Assembly: GCA_900552295.1 (NCBI GenBank)
Contig: URZB01000058.1
Span: 1-8,325 of the forward strand
Length of the DNA stretch: 8,325 nucleotides
Direction of reading: 5' to 3'
Source of the DNA: an uncultured Collinsella sp.
GTDB taxonomy: Bacteria > Actinomycetota > Coriobacteriia > Coriobacteriales > Coriobacteriaceae
Part shown: one piece after another, positions 5,523 to 8,325 of the stretch
How the letters are laid out: each line of letters opens with the position of its first letter
How positions within the stretch are numbered: position 1 is the first letter of the stretch
Made by a program: the position numbers and the translations under genes
The notes under the pieces: generated by a model
Told to the model about the DNA's origin: nothing
The model's input: only the letters and a program-made list of their open reading frames with translations
Database searches by the model: none

Positions 5523-6356
5523 ATGGCAACCGCAACCAAGGACGTGTCCCTGAACAAGAAGGTCAGCCAGTTCTTCTGGCGCTCCTGGGCCATCCAGGCC
5601 TCTTGGAACTACGAGCGTCAGATGAACATGGGCTTCCTCTACGGCATGGTTCCCACGCTCGACCGCCTCTATCCGGATGAGTCCGACCCCAAGCAGCTCG
5701 CTGCTAAGAAAGAGGCCTACCACCGTCACATGGCGTTCTACAACTGCACCCCGCAGACGAGCGCCTTCATCCTGGGCCTCTCCGCTTCCATGGAGGAGGA
5801 GTACGCCAAGGATCCCGAGAACTTCGACCCCGATTCGATCAACGCGGTCAAGACCTCCCTCATGGGCCCGCTTTCCGGTATCGGTGACTCCTTCTTCCAG
5901 GGCACCATCCGCGTCATCGCCTTTGGTCTGGGCGTTCAGCTGGCTCAGCAGGGCTCCATCATGGGCCCGATCCTGGCCATGCTCATCTCCATCGTCCCCT
6001 CCGTGCTGATCACTTGGTTCGCTGCCAAGATGGGTTATCAGGGCGGCCACCAGTACCTGAGCAAGCTCCAGGGCGGCGACCTCATGGAGAAGCTCATGTA
6101 TGTCTGCGGCATCGTGGGTCTTATGTCCGTGGGCGGCATGATCGCCACGCTGATCGGCGCCACCACCCCGCTGCAGTTCGCTGAGGGCACCGTCGTTATC
6201 CAGGACATCCTGGACGGCATGATGCCCCAGATGATCTCCCTTGGCCTCACCGGCCTTATGTACTGGCTCATCAAGAAGAACGTCAACACCGGTTGGCTTC
6301 TCGTGATCGCCATCGTGGGCGGCATCGCCCTCTCCGCGGCCGGCATCCTGGCCTAG
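5523..6356 (+). CDS. Mannose-family PTS EIID membrane component
   Basis: The protein has 277 residues, usual for ManZ-type EIID. Family motifs appear in order: ASWNYERQMNMGFLYGMVP at about 26-44, HRHMAFYNCTPQ at 67-78, the MEEEY segment near 90, VKTSLMGPLSGIGDSFFQGT at about 108-128, then membrane helices and a C-terminal hydrophobic anchor (WLLVIAIVGGIALSAAGILA). It partners EIIC in transport. The start at 5523 is preceded by AAGGAGGA at 5508-5515, overlapping the EIIC stop. A longer in-frame extension from 5406 lies inside the EIIC gene and reads as a frame shadow, so it is excluded. The gene is followed by 199 bp with two stem-loops before the second SIS gene. Confidence 0.95.
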   Translation: MATATKDVSLNKKVSQFFWRSWAIQASWNYERQMNMGFLYGMVPTLDRLYPDESDPKQLAAKKEAYHRHMAFYNCTPQTSAFILGLSASMEEEYAKDPENFDPDSINAVKTSLMGPLSGIGDSFFQGTIRVIAFGLGVQLAQQGSIMGPILAMLISIVPSVLITWFAAKMGYQGGHQYLSKLQGGDLMEKLMYVCGIVGLMSVGGMIATLIGATTPLQFAEGTVVIQDILDGMMPQMISLGLTGLMYWLIKKNVNTGWLLVIAIVGGIALSAAGILA

Positions 6357-6386
6357 TCGCGACCAAGCGTCTAACCGCTTTCCCCC

Positions 6387-6425
6387 GGGGGCCTGCCTGG
6401 CATCCCATACCCCAGGCAGGCTTCC
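6387..6425 (+). other. Strong stem-loop downstream of EIID
   Basis: GCCTGCCTGG at 6391-6400 pairs perfectly with CCAGGCAGGC at 6412-6421 around an 11-base loop. Four further pairs (two G·U) extend it to 6387 and 6425. No T-run follows, so it is not a clear terminator. Position between EIID and the second SIS gene suggests a partial terminator or an RNA-processing or stability element that sets different levels of transporter and enzyme. Confidence 0.7.
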
Positions 6426-6434
6426 ATCCCCAAA

Positions 6435-6465
6435 ATGCGACAATGGGACAGTCCCTTTGTCGCAT
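6435..6465. repeat. 31-bp near-perfect palindrome with GGGAC-A-GTCCC core
   Basis: ATGCGACAA at 6435-6443 and TTGTCGCAT at 6457-6465 are exact reverse complements, as are GGGAC at 6445-6449 and GTCCC at 6451-6455. Only the 6444/6456 pair (T:T) and the central A are unpaired. The architecture equals that of 2341-2369, suggesting a dispersed intergenic palindrome. Being symmetric, it could also be a dimer-binding site. Confidence 0.7.
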
Positions 6466-6539
6466 CCTCAACGGGCCGGCGACTCGGTCCAAATCACGGT
6501 AACCCTGCGAGCGCCCGGCAATGTGGCGCCGCAAAAATC

Positions 6540-6546
6540 GAAAGGA
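6540..6546 (+). promoter_or_regulatory. Ribosome-binding site that decides the start of SIS gene 2
   Basis: GAAAGGA ends 9 bases before ATG at 6556 and directly abuts ATG at 6547, which is too close to use. An upstream TTG at 6457 lies inside the palindrome and has no ribosome-binding site. The start at 6556 also aligns the N-terminus with that of the first SIS protein. Confidence 0.75.
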
Positions 6547-6555
6547 ATGTGTCAG

Positions 6556-7539
6556 ATGTACGAGATCGACCTTAACCTCCCTAAGCAGATCGTCGCTGAC
6601 GTCCTGTCCAACCACGAGATCCACAGTGTCGCCTTCGTCGGCTGCGGTGCTTCCATGTCCGACCTGTACCCCGCCAAGTACTTCCTGGCCAACAACACGG
6701 ACAAACTGAACGTTCAGATCTTCACCGCTAACGAGTTCAACTACGACACGCCTTCCTGGGTCAACGAGCACACCTTCGTGATCACCTGCTCCCTCGGTGG
6801 CTCCACGCCCGAGACCGTCGAGGCCAACAAGACCGCCAAGAAGCACAACTGCCCGGTCGTCTCCCTCACCAACAAGGCTGGCTCCGCTCTGACCGTCGAC
6901 GCCGACCACGTCATCGTCCACGGCTTCCACGCCAACTATGCCGCCAAGGCCGAGAAGCCTGGCTACGCCATCGCTCTTGCTCTCGAGATCCTTCAGCAGA
7001 CCGAGGGCTATGATCACTACGAGGATATGATCACCGGCCTCACCAACATCTTCGACCTGTGCGAGAACGCCGCTCAGCACTGCACGAAGCTCGCCAAGAA
7101 GTTCGCTGAGGACTTCAAGGACGACAAGATGATCTACTTCATGGCTTCCGGTGCCTCCGAGAAGATGGCCTACTCTCACGCCGCCTTCCTGTTCACCGAG
7201 ATGCAGTGGATCGACGCCGCCGCCTACAACACCGGCGAGTACTTCCACGGCCCGTTCGAGGTTTCCACCGAGGGTAAGCCCTACGTCTTCTTCATGTCCG
7301 ATGGTGCTACCCGTCCGATGGACGCCCGCGCCCTCACCTTCCTTGAGCGCATGGGCGCCAAGGTCGCTCTGATCGACTCCAAGGACTACGGTCTGGCCGA
7401 CGCCGTGCCGGCGAGCGTCATCACCTACTTCAACCCGCTGCTGCACCTCGCCGTTATGCGCGAGTACGGCAACCAGATCGCCGAGGCCCGTCAGCACCCG
7501 CTGACCATGCGTCGCTACATGTGGAAGCTTTCCTACTAA
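6556..7539 (+). CDS. SIS-domain sugar-phosphate deglycase-like protein 2 (FrlB/GfrF-like)
   Basis: The protein has 327 residues with two SIS domains: about 18-150 (GCGASMSDLYPA at 29-40, SLGGSTPET at 79-87) and about 178-310. E215 and H231 (GEYFHGPFE) form the 16-spaced Glu/His pair of deglycases. The GlmS lysine positions are not kept (L212 in place of one). The chain ends RRYMWKLSY. It is downstream of EIID and upstream of a strong terminator, so it is probably the last gene of the PTS operon and acts on the imported phosphorylated compound in the cytoplasm. Salmonella gfr similarly pairs a mannose-family PTS with two SIS deglycases, GfrE and GfrF, for glucoselysine and fructoselysine 6-phosphates. 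Which substrate goes with which protein here cannot be told. The codon bias is strong, suggesting high expression. Confidence 0.87.
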   Translation: MYEIDLNLPKQIVADVLSNHEIHSVAFVGCGASMSDLYPAKYFLANNTDKLNVQIFTANEFNYDTPSWVNEHTFVITCSLGGSTPETVEANKTAKKHNCPVVSLTNKAGSALTVDADHVIVHGFHANYAAKAEKPGYAIALALEILQQTEGYDHYEDMITGLTNIFDLCENAAQHCTKLAKKFAEDFKDDKMIYFMASGASEKMAYSHAAFLFTEMQWIDAAAYNTGEYFHGPFEVSTEGKPYVFFMSDGATRPMDARALTFLERMGAKVALIDSKDYGLADAVPASVITYFNPLLHLAVMREYGNQIAEARQHPLTMRRYMWKLSY

Positions 7540-7570
7540 TCACAAGTAAGTAAACCTTACGGGTTGATTG

Positions 7571-7605
7571 AAAGGGGATGGGGTTTACGCCCCGTCCCCT
7601 TTTTT
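7571..7605 (+). terminator. Intrinsic terminator of the PTS-SIS operon
   Basis: AAGGGGATGGGG at 7572-7583 pairs with CCCCGTCCCCTT at 7590-7601 over 12 positions with one T·G, around a 6-base loop (TTTACG). The stem runs into six T residues at 7600-7605. This is a textbook rho-independent terminator, 30 bases after the second SIS stop and before the HAD gene's ribosome-binding site. The HAD gene therefore depends on read-through or on an unseen promoter. Confidence 0.93.
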
Positions 7606-7612
7606 GCTCTTG

Positions 7613-7619
7613 AGAGGAG
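7613..7619 (+). promoter_or_regulatory. Ribosome-binding site that decides the HAD start
   Basis: AGAGGAG ends 6 bases before ATG at 7626. It touches the alternative ATG at 7620, which would add only Met-Arg and has no space for a ribosome. The family also normally begins MIKAVLFDMDG, matching 7626. Confidence 0.75.
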
Positions 7620-7625
7620 ATGCGT

Positions 7626-8255
7626 ATGATCAAGGCAGTGCTGTTTGATATGGATGGCGTGCTGGTCGATACCGAGTGGTTCTACAACCGCCGCCGCGTG
7701 GCGTTTATGGAGGAGAAGGGCTTCCACTTTGACGAGATCCCCGATCTTTCGGGGTCTAACGAGCCGGCCATTTGGCAGGCGCTGGTGCCCGACGATGTTG
7801 AGTTGCGCGAGCGCCTGCGCGTGGAGTACAAGCAGGTCTACAGCCCGGTTCATCCCGTTCCGTATGCCGAGCTGCTCAACGAGCAGACAGAGCCGGTGAT
7901 GCGCGAACTGCACGAGCGCGGCGTGAAGTGTGCCATCGCGAGCTCGTCCTATCGCGAGCTGATTGACGAGCTGGTGGACATCGCCGGTATTGCCGACGTG
8001 CTGGATTACACCATCAGCGGCCACGAGTGCAGCGCGTTTAAGCCCGACCCCGAGATCTACCTGCGCGCCATGGAGGCGCTGGGCGTGGAGCCGGCCGAGT
8101 GCCTGGTCATCGAGGACTCGCCGATGGGCATTGAGGCGGGCAAGCGCTCCGGCGCCCGCGTCCTGGCGCTGCGCCCGCACGAGGGCGTCAACCTCGATCA
8201 GTCCGCTGCCGACGTTGTCATCGACAACCTGACCGACATTTTGGCCGCTTTGTAG
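7626..8255 (+). CDS. HAD-superfamily hydrolase, beta-phosphoglucomutase-like
   Basis: The 209-residue cytoplasmic protein has all four HAD motifs: LFDMDGVLVDTE with D8 and D10, AIASSS with S106, K139 in FKPDPEIY, and VIEDSPMGIEAG with E163 and D164. A helical cap (about residues 16-90) between motifs I and II places it with the beta-phosphoglucomutase and sugar-phosphate phosphatase group. It would dephosphorylate or isomerise a small phosphate ester using Mg2+ and an aspartyl-phosphate. It follows the PTS-SIS operon but is cut off by the terminator at 7571-7605, so a metabolic link (for example overflow dephosphorylation of sugar phosphates) is possible but unproven. Codon use is less biased than in the PTS genes, with more GTG, GAG and CTG. 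Confidence 0.92.
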   Translation: MIKAVLFDMDGVLVDTEWFYNRRRVAFMEEKGFHFDEIPDLSGSNEPAIWQALVPDDVELRERLRVEYKQVYSPVHPVPYAELLNEQTEPVMRELHERGVKCAIASSSYRELIDELVDIAGIADVLDYTISGHECSAFKPDPEIYLRAMEALGVEPAECLVIEDSPMGIEAGKRSGARVLALRPHEGVNLDQSAADVVIDNLTDILAAL

Positions 8256-8258
8256 TGT

Positions 8259-8306
8259 CAATCCGCCGCGAGAAGCATTGGTTCACGCGTCTCTTGCTGC
8301 GGATTG
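8259..8306. repeat. Inverted repeat after the HAD gene, possible weak terminator
   Basis: CAATCCGC at 8259-8266 pairs with GCGGATTG at 8299-8306, and GAGA at 8270-8273 with TCTC at 8290-8293 could add an inner stem with bulges. It starts 4 bases after the HAD stop. The following GCTTAATTTGTC has only a poor T-run. It may end the HAD transcript. Nothing else is visible up to 8325. Confidence 0.45.
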
Positions 8307-8325
8307 GCTTAATTTGTCATCTATT

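Noticed and set aside
4679..6443. Minus-strand open frames opposite EIIC and EIID (304 and 333 codons)
   Set aside because: Both are rich in His, Asp and Gly with no motif. They are explained by the codon bias of the PTS genes.
6457..6555. N-terminal extension of the second SIS protein from TTG at 6457
   Set aside because: The extension is encoded by palindrome and intergenic sequence, has no ribosome-binding site, and is absent from the paralogue.
6283..7497. Minus-strand open frame of 404 codons opposite the second SIS gene
   Set aside because: Same compositional shadow as above; it also runs through the hairpins at 6387-6465.

Overview
The window looks like a metagenome- or isolate-derived contig end from a gut Actinobacterium of the Coriobacteriia, most likely Collinsella. 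This is inferred from the GC-rich, C-ending codon use, the mannose-family PTS gene order, and intergenic palindromes built on GGGAC/GTCCC that I associate with Collinsella genomes. No rRNA, tRNA or marker gene is present to confirm it. The first 37 bases are not biological: positions 5-37 are the Illumina Nextera read-1 adapter with the transposon mosaic end, so the contig really begins at about 38.

Layout. 38-302: C-terminal tail of a GNAT acetyltransferase (+). 310-1032: GntR/UTRA repressor (-), convergent with the GNAT. 1033-1238: divergent control region with phased TGTAT repeats. 1239-2231: first SIS-domain sugar-phosphate deglycase-like protein (+). 2232-2489: gap with a long imperfect hairpin and a second palindromic element. 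2490-3572: EamA/DMT-family transporter (+, TTG start). 3573-3754: PTS promoter region, rich in short repeats. 3755-4678, 4715-5509 and 5523-6356: mannose-family PTS EIIAB (fused), EIIC and EIID. 6357-6555: two strong stem-loops. 6556-7539: second SIS-domain deglycase-like protein, then a textbook intrinsic terminator at 7571-7605. 7626-8255: HAD phosphatase/phosphomutase-like protein. 8256-8325: tail with an inverted repeat.

How it fits together. A mannose-family PTS plus two FrlB/GfrF-like SIS proteins and a UTRA-type GntR regulator matches the logic of systems that use Amadori or Heyns compounds, such as frl in E. coli and gfr in Salmonella. In this reading EIIABCD imports and 6-phosphorylates a glycated amine (fructoselysine- or glucoselysine-like), and the SIS enzymes split the product into a sugar phosphate and an amine or amino acid. 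Both SIS proteins keep the Glu/His pair (spaced 16 residues) used by this enzyme class and lack the GlmS lysines. The exact substrate cannot be read from sequence. The most interesting non-coding signal is a set of sites linking three promoters: TGTATNTAAC occurs twice in the gntR-SIS gap and once before the transporter, and a 16-bp element (TATAAYGACYATAACG) is shared by the transporter and PTS promoters. This suggests the whole window is one regulon.
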